This document shows positions 12,303 to 23,613 of a stretch of 64,000 bases of DNA, in pieces. The notes beneath the pieces were generated by a model. The model saw only the letters and a list, made by a program, of their open reading frames with translations, was not told the DNA's origin and searched no databases. Both the position numbers and the translations under genes were made by a program. This DNA is from Mallotus nudiflorus (taxonomy: Eukaryota; Streptophyta; Magnoliopsida; Malpighiales; Euphorbiaceae): assembly GCA_947683625.1 (NCBI GenBank), contig CANTUR010000047.1, positions 4,030,001-4,094,000 of the forward strand, written 5' to 3'. How positions within the stretch are numbered: the stretch's first letter is position 1; every line of letters begins with the position of its first letter.

Positions 12303-12700
12303 TTGATATCATGACGGAAGATTAGAAATGAAGTTGCATGATGAATATTTGCTATAGCTCCACCTACTTCACATGCGATTATGAACTGAGGCTTGCATGA
12401 AAGCGAAGATTCTTGGTCTTTCTCTTGAATATGACGAGAAAGAGTTCCATAGAAAGAATGGCAACTTCATTCATAAATTGTTCAATTTGGTTTCTATTGA
12501 TGGTTCTTGATTTCTTAACGGCAACTATGCTACCATCTATTTAATAAATATTAAATAGAAATATAAATTTATTAAATAGAAATAAAAATTAATGTTAAAT
12601 TATGCATATTCATTACTTAACTAGTATTTAGACTTTAGGTTCATTAATTAAGTAGTATAATTTCATTAGATAAAACATATAAGTTAATTACTTAAATAAT
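12303..12700. other. Flank of solo LTR; no gene recognised
   Basis: 12303-12540 has fairly balanced composition and may continue the island that ends at 10748. 12540-12700 is AT-rich. Nothing further is supported. Confidence 0.3.
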
Positions 12701-12707
12701 GAAAATT

Positions 12708-12965
12708 CGTTAAGAATGAACTGTAAGTTTATTAGTATTTACCTATAGATTCATTAAAAATGAATTTTATATTCATTAGTATTTTCCTACAAATTCATTA
12801 AAAATGAATTGTATGTTCATTAGTATTTACCTACAGATTCATTAGTATTTACCTAGAGGTTCATTAAGAATGAACTGTATGTTCATCACTACTTGTGCGC
12901 ACGTTCATTAATAATGAACTATGGGTTCATTACTACTTGTGCGCACGTTCATTAGCAATGAACTC
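12708..12965. repeat. Minisatellite built on palindromic TTCATTAA.AATGAA
   Basis: Seven or eight imperfect units of about 30-45 bp contain GTTCATTAAGAATGAAC-like inverted repeats separated by TTAGTATTTACCTA or ACTACTTGTGCGCACG spacers. The last two units share a distinct spacer carrying the palindrome TGTGCGCACG. Each unit could form a short hairpin. There is no coding potential. Confidence 0.8.
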
Positions 12966-15244
12966 TAGGTAATCAATATCAATTATTACTTATTTATTTA
13001 GTTAAGTATTTTTAAAATTACTTTTTATGTCAAAAATATTATAATTATTTATTTTATAAATTATTTTGATTTATTTACTAAAATATTATAATAATTAGCT
13101 ATAAATAAATATTATTTATTAAAATATTTAAGTTTAAGCATTACATGCTAAAATTTTCTTTATTTGACAAAGTTATAGTTAAATAAGTTTTAGTTGTAAA
13201 TAAATAAAAAAGTAAATTTTTTAAGGAAACAGGTAACTTTTATTAATGAAAATTCAATTTTGAAAAGAAAAAAAAACCAATTTTAATTTCTAGAAAGAAT
13301 TTGAAATATCAAAGGCCAAATAATTGTGGTGAAACATAGCTAGCTAATAAGCAAGCATGACATTAAAAAAAAAAAAAAAAGGCACTACGTTACACTAACA
13401 AAAAAATAAAGGCATTGGCACGTGTTATAGACCTTGGCCTATCTCGCAAGATGGACAGGGGTCCATAATATAACGTATGAGTGAATTTATTAGTTTATGT
13501 TAATGAATTTTTTGTGAATTAGTGATAGTAAAGTTTTACTATAATTTGAGAAGAGATATTTCATAAAAAAAACTTCACTGAATACATTACTAAGCTACGT
13601 TAACGCAACATACTGCATTTCAAAACTTCTAGCTCAACTCCTATCAACACTATCAGTACGTAATTGTATCCTCATAATCAACATCTAGCACTATAAATTC
13701 AATTGAGGCCAAAGCCTTTGTGAAGCAACAATTAAATAGCATATAAAAGTATTATAACCTAATTTATATAATAGTAATTCAAATAATTATATAAATCTTG
13801 AATTTATGAAACATAAAATAATAAGAGTTCATATAATTATTAAATATAAAATAATAATAACCATTTATTTTTCATTATCCAAAAATCACAAAAAATTAAC
13901 TAAAATTTCAAGTTATTGTTTATATAATTCATATATAATTATCTACAAATATTTACAGAGGAAAGTTAGGTAAAGAGATAAGTCAACCCTTTGGTGTGAT
14001 ATTCTATTGTTATCTTGATTTGTTGTTAATAAATGTATCATGCATATACTTCCACCTCTTGGCAATTGAATGCTTGTTAAAGTGGATCTTCCACTTATAC
14101 ACCAATCTAAAATAAAACAATTGAGTGAGATAATATAAAGAAAGACATAAATTTAATGATTTAAAAAGAGGTTCTAGTACTTGAAAAATCAAAAATAGCA
14201 AAGCTACCTTTTTTTTTTTTTAGAATGAGGCTATTTGCATGATAGATAGCTATTTCACCAAAAGCTGCATTATGATATGGATTCGTTTTAGGTACCTTTT
14301 ATTAAAATGACTGAAATAAGAAAGAATCAATTAAGTCTCTAATCTAAACTCATAATCGGTTAGAAAAATCCCCACTTAACATAATAATGTAATAAAATAT
14401 CAAGAACATTGAAATTTTAAGTTGTGATGACTTACAAATAGTGCTTCAAGTAGAAGAGATGCTAAAAAATCAAAGTTAATCCATCATTGCTATTGTCCAA
14501 TTTTAAAGGAAACTCAAACTCACTAAAAGTTACAACTATAGAAAAAGGCTTGAATTATAGACTAGTCCAATCAATATAATATAAATAATACGATAAAGTA
14601 AATCCTACTACTCAATAAAATAATAACTATTAATATTTTCTATCCATAGAATTTAAAGACCTAACCACCATATGCATGCTGTCTAGATTTATATTCCTTA
14701 TAAAATTAACAAAAACATAATTTATGATCACCAAGAATACATTTCCTTTACAATATCTTTTATTCCTCAAGGTTGCATAAGTTAGCCATGTATCCATTAC
14801 TTATATGCACAGACAAAAATTGGTTAGATAATCAGTAGAAGTTAGAATAGTAAGAACAACATGATAAAAGATGCTTACACAACATCATGAACCAACATGT
14901 TATTATTGAAGAATAAAACACAACTATATTTAGAGACCTAATTCTATCCCAAGGAGAATAAAATAATGAATGAGTAGCTAAAAATATTTACTGTAAATCT
15001 AACTCCTACTAAGAAAGGTAACCTTTGTGGATAATCCTACATCATGCGCCCAATTTAAGTTTAAGATTTAAATGAATATTGCTTGTTCGGAGCAATTAAA
15101 ATAGGAAAATTAACATTAAATTAATCTCTACAAAATGGAATAAATGTCATTAATGCAATAAAAAATTCAACAATTAAAATTAACATGTTTAATATGACTA
15201 AATAATGAAGGAGACAGATGAAATTGAAAAGAAAATGAAAAATT
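12966..15244. other. No gene recognised; probable intron or intergenic DNA left of the kinase-like relic
   Basis: AT-rich with short, more balanced patches (13400-13460, 13960-14110). If the relic at 15245-15442 ever extended downstream on the minus strand, its later exons should lie here. I could not find conserved USP or kinase motifs. Confidence 0.35.
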
Positions 15245-15442
15245 ACTTGAGGAGTGAGCAAGAAGGAACACCATAAGCTTAATGCAATAACAGGGTAAAA
15301 CAACATGAATCAAAGCCCAAGCCAAGGTTCTTCTTGAGATATCTTTTGACGTCTTAGCTACAACCACCACAATTTTCCCATCCACCACTACATCTGAACA
15401 ACATTCATATTTTTCAACCTTTGAAAATCTAACCTTTAACAC
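15245..15442 (-). pseudogene. First-exon relic of a USP-domain (inactive) protein kinase-like gene
   Basis: The minus-strand frame from ATG 15442 reads VVVDGKIVVVVAKTSKDISR, then LAWALIHVVLPCYCIKLMVF and LAHSSS. This matches the opening of plant SELMODRAFT_444075-type inactive kinases, whose N-terminus is a universal-stress-like fold of the form VVVAVKASKEI...ALVWALTHVVQPGDCITLLVVVP.HSS. After HSSS a GTAATT donor occurs, close to the known exon 1 end. Downstream exons (kinase domain) are not recognisable to the left. The CT-rich stretch (GA repeat on plus, 15939-15960) lies about 500 bp upstream. The reading frame is open here, but changed residues (PGD to PCY) and missing exons suggest a pseudogene or truncated copy. 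Confidence 0.55.
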
Positions 15443-15938
15443 ACTCTATAATGAAAATCCACATCAAAATTTCCTCACAAAATCAATTCTTGAACCTAAA
15501 AAAGAGGGCTAAAGTATTATCAAATCAAGTGGGCAAATAGCATAAAAACCAAAATTACTACTTTTCAAACTTTCTTGATAAAAAGCTAGCAATAACTTAA
15601 GAGCAAAAAAGAACCTCAAAACAAGCAAAATCCCTAACATTATGAATTTGATTTTTTAAATTTAAATATCAAAATAGAGCAATAAATTGAGAGCAAAAAA
15701 CGGAACCTTTAAAGGAGTATAAAGAATCACAACTAGTAGAGGCTAATTCGAGTTCACAAATAGGATTTCCACCATTACATCTATCAATTTGAAAATACAA
15801 CCAAATCATTTCCATATACAGTATGCAAAAACACCAAATCAAAAAACTATTTTTTTTAAATCAAGAATTATTATAAAGAATGAGAAAGGGAGCGGTACCA
15901 TCAATTGCTTTAAAAATAAAAAAATTCAAGAATTGCAA

Positions 15939-15960
15939 AGAGAGAGAGAGAGAGAGAGAG
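15939..15960. repeat. (GA)n microsatellite
   Basis: Eleven consecutive AG units, followed at 15988-15999 by a short GCA run. It is pyrimidine-rich on the minus strand, a composition common in plant 5' UTRs, and lies upstream of the kinase-like relic on that strand. Confidence 0.8.
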
Positions 15961-15999
15961 TGAAGGATTTGAAAGGAGTCAAAAGTGCAGCAGCAGCAG

Positions 16000-17063
16000 T
16001 ATCTATTCCATGAGAATTGCCAAAGAAAATAAACATGCAATGTTTGTTTAAAGACAAAGAAAATGGATTTTTGTTATTTCATTTTTGATTGATTGATGAT
16101 CTTCCAAGAAAATGATTTATTGATAAAAAAAAAAAGATAATAAGAATAGCAATTGAACAATCACAAAATCCTAATTAGTAAAGATATTGGTAATTGAGAA
16201 GAAAATAAGTGATTTCAATTTTGATATTACAAAGTAAGAAATTATAAGACAGTGAATGAGGAGAGAGTATGAGATTATAAAAAAATAATTTAAAAGCCAA
16301 TTCTCATTGTTATGAAATTGAGAATTGGAAAAGATAACAAAAAAAAAAAGAACTAGAGAGACTGGAAGCATAGAATGCAATGAATGGTTGGTTTTAAGAG
16401 ATGGGAAAGACAAAGGGTTGCAACTCTTTATTTTTTTAAAAAAAAAAACTATCAATGGAGCAGCCAAATATTAGATAATGATACATGGCTATTAATAAAA
16501 GTGTGAGAGTGAGGAATGCTAAAAGGAGAGTGTGCCACGTGTCAAAATCTGATGAAAACCTTGTCTCTCTTTAACTTTATTTTCATTTTTCATAATTGGA
16601 ATTGGAATTGAAATTGAAAAAACAAAATGAAAAGAAAGAAAATATTTTTAAGAAGAGTGTCTTTAATAATATAAATAATAACAATAATGTATAATAATAA
16701 GGGTGTCATTAGGTTTTCAAGGTAGCCAAAAAGATAAAGATTACATAATAAGAATAAAGATGCCATTGAATGGGAGAGGACATATGGATTAGTAACTTGA
16801 GACTTGGTATAAAAAAAACAAAGAGGAAGAAGACTTTATTAGGCAAAAGATGGAGTTAATCAAAATAAGTAAATCAAGCTAAAAATTGATGCAGAGGAGG
16901 AAGAAGAAGAAACGATGATGATGGTGAATGAGAAAGAAGAAGGTGGAGAAGCGGAAGTGATAGAAAAACCAAAAAAAAAAAAAGGACGCATGTAATTTTT
17001 AAGAAAGGTAGGATTCGTGTGTAATATTTTGAAAATGTGAGACATTTGATGTTAATGGCACCT

Positions 17064-17120
<57 letters not shown>

Positions 17121-17413
17121 TTAAAGCTAAAGTAGAGATAACCTTTTAACAATGTGTTAACATGTGACTCTTTATGTTTCAAGAATTTTTCTTTGGCTTT
17201 TTTCACTACCCAAAACTTTCTATTTACTGGGTTCTTTTTAGTTTTTGGTTTTATTGTTTCTTTGCCCTTTTTTTTTGGAGGTTGAATTGAGTTTTGGTTA
17301 TATTTTTCAGGTGAGATTTGAGGAATCAAGACATAATCTTTAGGATCTGAGAAAGATAATGGATCAGGGACTTGGAGACTTTTGGGAGTGCTTTAATTTC
17401 TTCTATTTTAGTG
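16000..17413. other. No gene recognised; purine-rich patches and (TA)n at 17068-17114
   Basis: Purine-rich segments (16160-16480, 16860-16950) give spurious minus-strand frames rich in S, F and P. A TA microsatellite of about 46 bp lies at 17068-17114. The stretch ends at the copia target site AATTC. Confidence 0.5.
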
Positions 17414-17418
17414 AATTC

Positions 17419-17623
17419 TATTGAGATTTTTCTGTATCATAGATGTTCCTAGTTTAGACGTTCCTTATTTAGCTTTATTTCCTATATTTCTTGCTTCCTA
17501 TTTGCTTCCTATCCTTTAGGCGCAAGCTTAGTTTTTTTTCCTATATTGGATGTACAGATGCTTGTATATATAACACACATTATAATCAATAAAGATTATC
17601 TTTTTCCCATTAATATTTTCTCA
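17419..17623 (+). repeat. 5' LTR of copia element (205 bp)
   Basis: Paired with 22143-22335. It contains TATATATAAC and AATAAAGATTATC shortly before its end. It starts TATTGAG and ends TTTTCTCA. Confidence 0.95.
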
Positions 17624-17636
17624 TGGTATTAGAGCC
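17624..17636 (+). promoter_or_regulatory. Primer-binding site, initiator tRNA-Met type
   Basis: TGGTATTAGAGCC directly follows the 5' LTR. It differs by one base from TGGTATCAGAGCC, the copy of the initiator methionine tRNA 3' end used by most plant copia elements. Confidence 0.9.
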
Positions 17637-17744
17637 TAGTTCAAATAAATTGAACCAGAATCCATCTTGTCAATAACATCAATGGGAGATCAAGAAGGAA
17701 GTTCATAAAAGTCACAAAGTTCAATGAAAGGGGGAGAAATTATA

Positions 17745-18610
17745 ATGTAGAATTATGATGATTCACCATATATTCTTCACCCTTCAGATCATCTAGGACT
17801 TGTGTTTCTCACCATACCTTTCACAGGAGAAAATTTTACTTCATGGAAAAACTCTATGGAAACAGCCTTGTATGCAAAAAGCAAGGGTGGATTCATTAAT
17901 GGAAGTCTACAATTGCCGAACTCAGACTCACTAGACTTTGGGCAATGGAAAAGGAATGATGCTATGGTTAAATCTTGGCTAAGAAATTCTCTAGCTAAAG
18001 ACATACAGGAAAGTGTTATGTATGCAGACACAGCACAAGAGATATGGAATGAAGTTTGCGAGAGATATGGGCAAAGTAATGCACCTCGTCTTTACAAAAT
18101 AAAAAAGGAGTTCTCTAACCTTAGTCAAGAAGATGGACAACCATTAACCCAATACTATACCAAATTCAAAACCTTGTGGCAATAATTACAAATTTGTGAT
18201 CCTTTGCCCCATTGCAAGTGTGAAGCAGCAAAGGGATTTCAAGAACATCGAGAAAGGGAAAAAGCTCATCAGTTCTTACTGGGTTGAACAACAGTTTTGA
18301 TAGGCTAAGGTCTCATGTGTTATCAATAGAGCCAACACCACAACTCAATAAAATTTTCTCTTTGGCACTGCAAGAAGAACAATAATTTCTTATGCAAAAG
18401 AACAAAGATCAGCCATCAATTATAGAAGGTGCAACATTCACAACAAAGCTAAATGGTAATGAAAAGAACTACTCAAATAAAGTCCAGAACTCAGCAAATC
18501 AGTCTAAAAAAATATGTACATTGTGGCAAAAATGGACATCTTAAAGAAGAATGTTTTGAGATCATAAGGTATCCTCCCAATTAGAAAACTAATCAACAAA
18601 ACCGTGGGAG
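17745..18610 (+). pseudogene. Copia gag (DUF4219/UBN2-type) with zinc knuckle, broken
   Basis: The frame opening NYDDSPYILHPSDHLGLVFL continues through FTGENFTSWKNSMETALYAK and YADTAQEIWNEVCERYGQSN to FKTLWQ, then stop at 18183-18185. This is the usual copia Gag N-terminal and UBN2 order. A later frame preserves HCGKNGHLKEECF at about 18520-18560, the CCHC knuckle, whose first cysteine is replaced by tyrosine. Gag would form the virus-like particle and bind element RNA. Stops at 18183 and around 18286-18390 and frame changes make it non-functional. Confidence 0.85.
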
Positions 18611-18761
18611 CAATGGAAAAGGTGCCTTGAGGTAGTGACAAGGCTACAACAATATAGCCATAACAAGATCCCGATCATCAAGTCCTGGTAAATAGCAATG
18701 GCGTAATTCAGAACCAAGAAATCATGAACTAAATGCTGCACAACATCAAATTCAATAAACT

Positions 18762-20061
18762 ATGGGACTAACAACAGATCAATGCTCTAAATTGTTGTCT
18801 TTTCTCACATCCTCTACCAATCAGAACAATGGTAATGAAGGTTTAGCAAACTTTACAAGTAAAAGTTCCATAACTAATGATCCTTGGATTGTTAATAGTG
18901 GTGCCTCTGATCATATGATTGGAGATAAGAGGCAATTTGACCACTATGTGCATGTTTTGACATACCCAAATGTAAAAATACCAGATGATTCTTCCCTTTC
19001 AGTCACTCATGTTAGTGATGTATGCATAACGCCAAACATTGAGTTAAAGAAAGTCCTCTGCATACCTGGTTTTAAATATAACCTCCTCTTAATTTCTATG
19101 ATAACTAATGTCTTGAATTACTTAGCTACATTCTTTCCTAATTTTTGTTTCTTTCAGGACATACGTATGAGGACGCTGATTAGAGTGGGTAAGCTGAAAG
19201 ATGGCGTTTATCAAATGGAAGGAAGATATGGAATGGCAAGTCGAAGTGTTCTTGAAACGGATTATGCTTTGTGGCACATGCGACTAGGACATTATCCCTT
19301 TAGCAAGTTTAAATTTATTTTTGAGAGATTCCCCTTTAGTAATTTTCATTAAGTTTTTGATGCATGTCATAAAGAAAAACAAACTCGTTTACCTTTTTTC
19401 TATCAACAATAAAAAAAATCAATTATTTTAACCTCATTCATGTGGATGTTTGGGTTCCTTATTCAATTCCTTCATTAAGTGGTGCTAATTTTTTCTTGAC
19501 CATAGTGGATGATTATTCTAGATGTACTTGGGTTTATCTTATGAAAAATAAATCACAAACCTATGATTACCTAACCATGTTTTACCATCTTGTGCAAAGC
19601 CAATTTCATTCCAGGATCAAGGTGATAAGAAGTGATAAGGGGAAGAGTTTGTTTTAAACAGAATGAGAGATTTCCTTACTAATCATAGGATAGAACACCA
19701 AACTGCATGTGCCTATACACCACAACAAAATGGGAGAGTGGAACGAAAGCACCGTCATATACTTGACGTAGCACGTTCTTTACATTTCCATGCACATTTG
19801 CCATTAAAATTTTGGGGAGAATATGTTCTTACTGTAGTTTATCTCATAAATTTAATACCCACACCCATCCTTGCTAATAAAAGTCCTTATGAAGTTTTGT
19901 TTCATAAGAAACCTAATTATGAGCACTTGAGAGTTTTTGGCTCTCTATGTTACGTCCATGATAAACCAAAAGATAAATTTTCACCTAGAGCACATCGTTG
20001 TATCTTCTTGGGATATCCACATGGAAAAAGGGGATATAAGGTTTATAATCTTGAAAAATAG
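18762..20061 (+). pseudogene. Copia protease and integrase region, broken
   Basis: 18762-19352 contains the aspartic protease motif as WIVNSGASDHMI; the catalytic D of DSG is N here. The GAG-pre-integrase stretch follows (LKDGVYQMEG..., ALWHMRLGHYPFSK). The HHCC finger continues in another frame (FDACHKEKQTRLPF), with its first cysteine changed to F. The integrase core is split over 19442-19657 (TIVDDYSRCTWVYLMKNKSQ, IRSDKG for IRSDNG) and 19663-20061 (YTPQQNGRVERKHRHILDVA, HLRVFGSLCYVH, CIFLGYPHGKRGYKVYN). The E of the DDE triad (VERKHR) is kept. Stops at 19350, 19655 and 20059 and at least two frameshifts inactivate it. Confidence 0.88.
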
Positions 20062-20070
20062 AAATTTCTT

Positions 20071-22080
20071 ATGTCCAGAGATGTGATATTCCATGAAAAG
20101 ATTTTTCCTTTTCAAACTAACACAAACCTGAATACACCCGTTCCATCACCATTGGTTAACCAACCACCTGATCTCATTTACCAGTCAACACATTCTTCAG
20201 ATCCTACTGGCTCAGACCAAATCGAGCCTATTCATATTGATAATTATCCAAATGATGAAGCAAGCAAAGAAACTACCACAATGATCTCACCAGTCAGACC
20301 TCTATTTGTCAACCAAAACACGCCTGAAATTCATCATTACAGTCCCCAAACCAATAATCCTACACAACCTGAACTAATCAGCAATAATGAAAATAGATTT
20401 TCTCTCTTTTAATGACCAGTCAGGTCCCGACATGTGTCCATAAAGCTTTCTGGTTTAGACTATGAGCTATTACCATCCATAGCGCCATCACAAAGCTCCC
20501 CTCCATCTGCGAACTTAGGTATGTCCTATCCTCTTCCAAATTGTCTCTCATATTTTCGTTTTACTAATAGCCACAAAGCTTTCTTAGCATCCATTTCTTC
20601 ATTAGATGAACCTAAATTTTTCCATCAAGCTGTCAAAGACCCTAGATGGCAACATACGATGCAACAAGAAATTAGTGCATTAGAGGAGAATCATACATGG
20701 ACTTTGGAACCTTTACTGCCAGGCAAACATGCCATTGACTCTAAATGGGTCTATAAAATTAAATATCGATATGATGGTACTGTTAAGCGCTTTAAAGCGC
20801 ATTTGGTTACTAAGGGATTCACGCAAATTGAAGGGTTAGACTACCATGATACATTTGTGCCGGTTGCCAAGATTACAACCTTGCGATATTTGCTTTCAGT
20901 TGCTGCCATACGTCATTGGGAATTGCACTAACTAGACATAAATAATGCCTTCCTTCATGGAGACTTGCATGAGGAGGTATACATGTATGGGTTTTGCTAA
21001 ACTAGGTGATAATCGTGTTTGCAGGTTAAGAAAATCCCTTTACGGACTTAAACAAGCATCACGAAATTGGTTCCAAACACTTTCTAAGTCCCTTCAAACG
21101 TTTGGTTTTCAGCAAAGTGCAGCAGATAACTCCTTGTTTACATTGGTACAAGATAATCATTTTATAGCTTTGCTGGTTTATGTTGATGATATTGTTATAA
21201 CAGGAAATGATCTCCATATTATAAGTCAAGTAAAGGACTATTTGAACTCAGCTTTTCGCATCAAAGATCTTGGGACCCTCAAATATTTCCTCAGCATTGA
21301 AGTAACATGCAACAAAGAAGGGATAACTCTTAGCCAACGAAAATATGCACTAGATCTTCTTGAAGAGGTGGGCTTATTAGATGCTACACCAATAAGCTTC
21401 CCCATGGAATCACGACACAATCTTGCTACAAATGTTGGAGATCCAGTGTCAGATGTGGGACAATATCGCTAGCTCATTGGTAGACTGTTGTATTTGACCA
21501 TTACACGCCCTGACATCACTTACCCTGTACAGGTTCTAAGCCAATTCATGCAAGACTCTCAAGTGCCTCATTTGAATGCAACATTTCGCACTCTTCATTA
21601 CTTAAAGTCTACGCCAACCCAAGACATTTTTCTTTCTTCTTAAAACTCATTACATTTGATAGCTTATTGTGATTCGGATTGGGAAAGTTGTCCTACAACT
21701 AGACGATCGACCACTGGCTACATAGTCTTCCTTGGATAGAGTCCCATATCTTGGAAATCAAAGAAGCAAATTACGGTTTCCCGCTCTTCAGCTGAAGCAG
21801 AATATCGGGCAATGGCAAATGCCACAAGTGAGTTATTGTGGTTACGCTCCTTATTTCTGGAACTTAAAGACACATTATCATTGCCTATGTCTCTCATATG
21901 TGACAACCAAACTGCTCTCCATATTGCTGCTGATTCAGTTTTACACAAACGAACAAAGCACATCGAGATTGATTGTCACTTCATACGTGATCGTTTGATT
22001 AGTAATGAGATACGCACTTCTCATGTTCGTTCAAGTGATCAAGTTGGAGATCTTTTCACAAAAGCATTGGGATTCAAATA
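20071..22080 (+). pseudogene. Copia reverse transcriptase and RNase H, broken
   Basis: After a variable hinge (20071-20430) the RVT_2 domain runs from KAFLASISSLDEPKFFHQAV through ALEENHTWTLEPLLPGKHAI, SKWVYKIKYRYDGTVKRFKA and GFTQIEGLDYHDTFVPVAKI. It continues past a stop at 20929-20931 to SLYGLKQASRNWF and LLVYVDDIVITGND. The YVDD catalytic motif is intact. RNase H follows: AYCDSDWESCPTTRRSTTGY, then SRSSAEAEYRAMANATSELL, ICDNQTALHIA and VGDLFTKAL. Stops lie at 20929, 21470, 21641, 21737 and 22079. The region as a whole is typical of one continuous copia pol frame that has acquired point stops. Confidence 0.9.
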
Positions 22081-22133
22081 GTTCCACCACTTGTTAGGCA
22101 AGTTGGGCATCTGTAATCTTCATGCTCCAACTT

Positions 22134-22142
22134 GAGGGGGAG
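22134..22142 (+). promoter_or_regulatory. Polypurine tract of copia element
   Basis: GAGGGGGAG directly precedes the 3' LTR start at 22143, the standard plus-strand priming site. Confidence 0.85.
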
Positions 22143-22335
22143 TATTGAGATTTTCCTATATCATAAATATTCCTATTTTAGATGTTTCTTGTTTAGCTTT
22201 ATTTCCTATATTTCTTGCTTCTTATTCTTTAGGCGCAAGCTTAGTTTTTTTCCTATATTAAATGTACAGATGCTTGTATATATAACACATATTATAATCA
22301 ATAAAGATTATCTTTTTCCCATTAATATTTTCTCA
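22143..22335 (+). repeat. 3' LTR of copia element (193 bp)
   Basis: Same ends as the 5' LTR (TATTGAG...TTCTCA). It is 12 bp shorter, mainly through an 11-bp deletion within the CTTGCTTC region. AATTC follows as the target duplication. Confidence 0.95.
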
Positions 22336-22340
22336 AATTC

Positions 22341-23066
22341 AATTTTGAAATTTGCTTCTTTTTTCCTTTTTTTTTTATTGTAATTTAATTTCCTCTTTTT
22401 GAGTTTTGATTGATTATTTTTATTTTATTTTTTTCATCAGTTTGCTACTGAACTGATTGCATTCTTGCAAAATCAACTATCAAATTCTTGGCAGTTAGTA
22501 GCCGTGATCGGTGGAGTTTAACACCATTGACCTTTATTTTCAGGTGATCTTCATGTGTACTCCGTTTCACTAGCAGGTCACTGATCACGAATCTTGAGCT
22601 TTTGTAGACATGATTCTGTTGATTTTTGGAAATTTTTTTGTCATATTACTTGAAGTCCCATTGCCATCCTCGGGGTAAAAGATTGTGAGCATCCACAACT
22701 TCAAGTATTAGTTTCTGATTCTGGGCTTTGTTAGATGCCGTAGTTGTATAATTTACGAAAAGAAAGGCAGAAGAAAAAAGTAGAATTGCTTCTGGTTTTG
22801 TGGTTGTCCTGCAATTTTTGTTATTTTATTGGGTTACTATCTGAAGTGCAAGTGGGTGGTGAAGCAGCATAATAAAAGCCAAATGTAATTCGAAGGTATG
22901 ATTGTGATTTTCTTAGGAAGGATGGTTCAAACTAATTTGTGAGAGCTAGCAGCTGCGGCGCGGGTTTGCAGGCTGCGCTTTGTTTTTGCTAATGCTCTGG
23001 ATGCAAGTTTTGGTTTTGTGTTGCTGCTCGTGTTTTTTGGGCTTTTGTCAGTTTTGTTTCTTATTT
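22341..23066. other. Sequence of normal complexity without a recognised gene
   Basis: Less AT-rich than most of the window, with several TTTTCAGG-like acceptor sequences (around 22540) and a GCGGCGCGGG island at about 22955. No conserved frame is found on either strand. Confidence 0.35.
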
Positions 23067-23488
23067 GCTAAAGCTGTGAGAACTGTAATAGTTTTTAATT
23101 GTGTTTTTAACAATATGAAGACCCCAAATGTAATGACAGAGACTATAGTTGGTAAAGCCTAGAAGAGAAAGGTCATTGTTGAACTTGTGTAGAGATAATT
23201 GCTCAGCTTTTTTCTTTCAATATCTCTATGTTGAATAAGCTTATTAAAAAATGTGGATTCCCATAAAAACAGTTAAAGAATCTCATGCTCTTAAGTCTCT
23301 GAAGTTGCTTTAATTCTTGAGTCCTTATCTTCCATGATTTTTGAATGAAGCTCTTCTTTCTTATTGGCCAATGGTGTGTTGAGCACTATACTCAAAATTG
23401 TGTAAGCGAGAGCAGCAATTGAGGGACAGCACCCACATTGTTTTACAGAATAACAAGGGCCAAAAAGACCTGAAGTGGTAGCAACCAT
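23067..23488 (-). pseudogene. ABCC-type ABC transporter fragment (transmembrane domain part)
   Basis: The minus strand reads PSIAALAYTILSIVLNTPLA, then ELHSKIMEDKDSRIKATSET to a stop at 23291-23293. In shifted frames it continues as FLWESTFFNKLIQHRDIERK, YLYTSSTMTFLF, ALPTIVSVITFGVFILLKTQ and TVLTALA. This order matches the first ABC membrane domain of plant ABCC/MRP transporters (NTPLA..QE..HSKIMEAKDSRIKATSETLKSMR...LYSWE pattern). ABCC proteins move glutathione conjugates and other organic anions across vacuolar or plasma membranes. Only about 140 residues remain. One frameshift near 23293, a W-to-stop in FLF.ALP, and loss of all other exons make it a gene fragment. It ends abruptly on both sides. 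Confidence 0.8.
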
Positions 23489-23613
23489 ACCCTTTTATTT
23501 AAAATTCAGTTCAATGACCAGAATTTTAAAAATAATTTATCCATTCCAAAACAATCTGTTTAATAAATATACATTGACCTTAAAAACAATAATGTTTGCT
23601 ACCACTTCAGGTC
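23467..23613. repeat. 18-bp perfect inverted repeat at the edge of the ABCC fragment
   Basis: GACCTGAAGTGGTAGCAA at 23467-23484 is the exact reverse complement of 23596-23613; the spacer is 111 bp. The left arm is the terminal coding part of the ABCC fragment. Confidence 0.9.

Larger units (their letters stand above)
17419..22335 (+). mobile_element. Full-length Ty1/copia retrotransposon, degenerate
   Basis: The complete structure is present: 5' LTR 17419-17623, PBS 17624-17636, gag, protease, integrase, reverse transcriptase and RNase H in copia order, polypurine tract 22134-22142, and 3' LTR 22143-22335. Perfect 5-bp target duplications AATTC lie at 17414-17418 and 22336-22340. Total length is 4917 bp. 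Both LTRs begin TATTGAGA instead of the usual TGTTGAGA and end CTCA. By eye the LTRs differ at about 13 aligned positions plus an 11-bp indel and a T-run length change (roughly 6-7%), implying an insertion a few million years old at usual plant rates. At least ten stops or frameshifts break the polyprotein. Confidence 0.95.

Noticed and set aside
16171..17329. Minus-strand frames of 98, 61 and 87 codons
   Set aside because: Low-complexity S/F/P or TA-repeat translations; no domain, no splice-consistent gene structure.
22132..22383. 83-codon plus frame at the copia 3' end
   Set aside because: Spans polypurine tract, 3' LTR and flank; F/L-rich from T-rich sequence.
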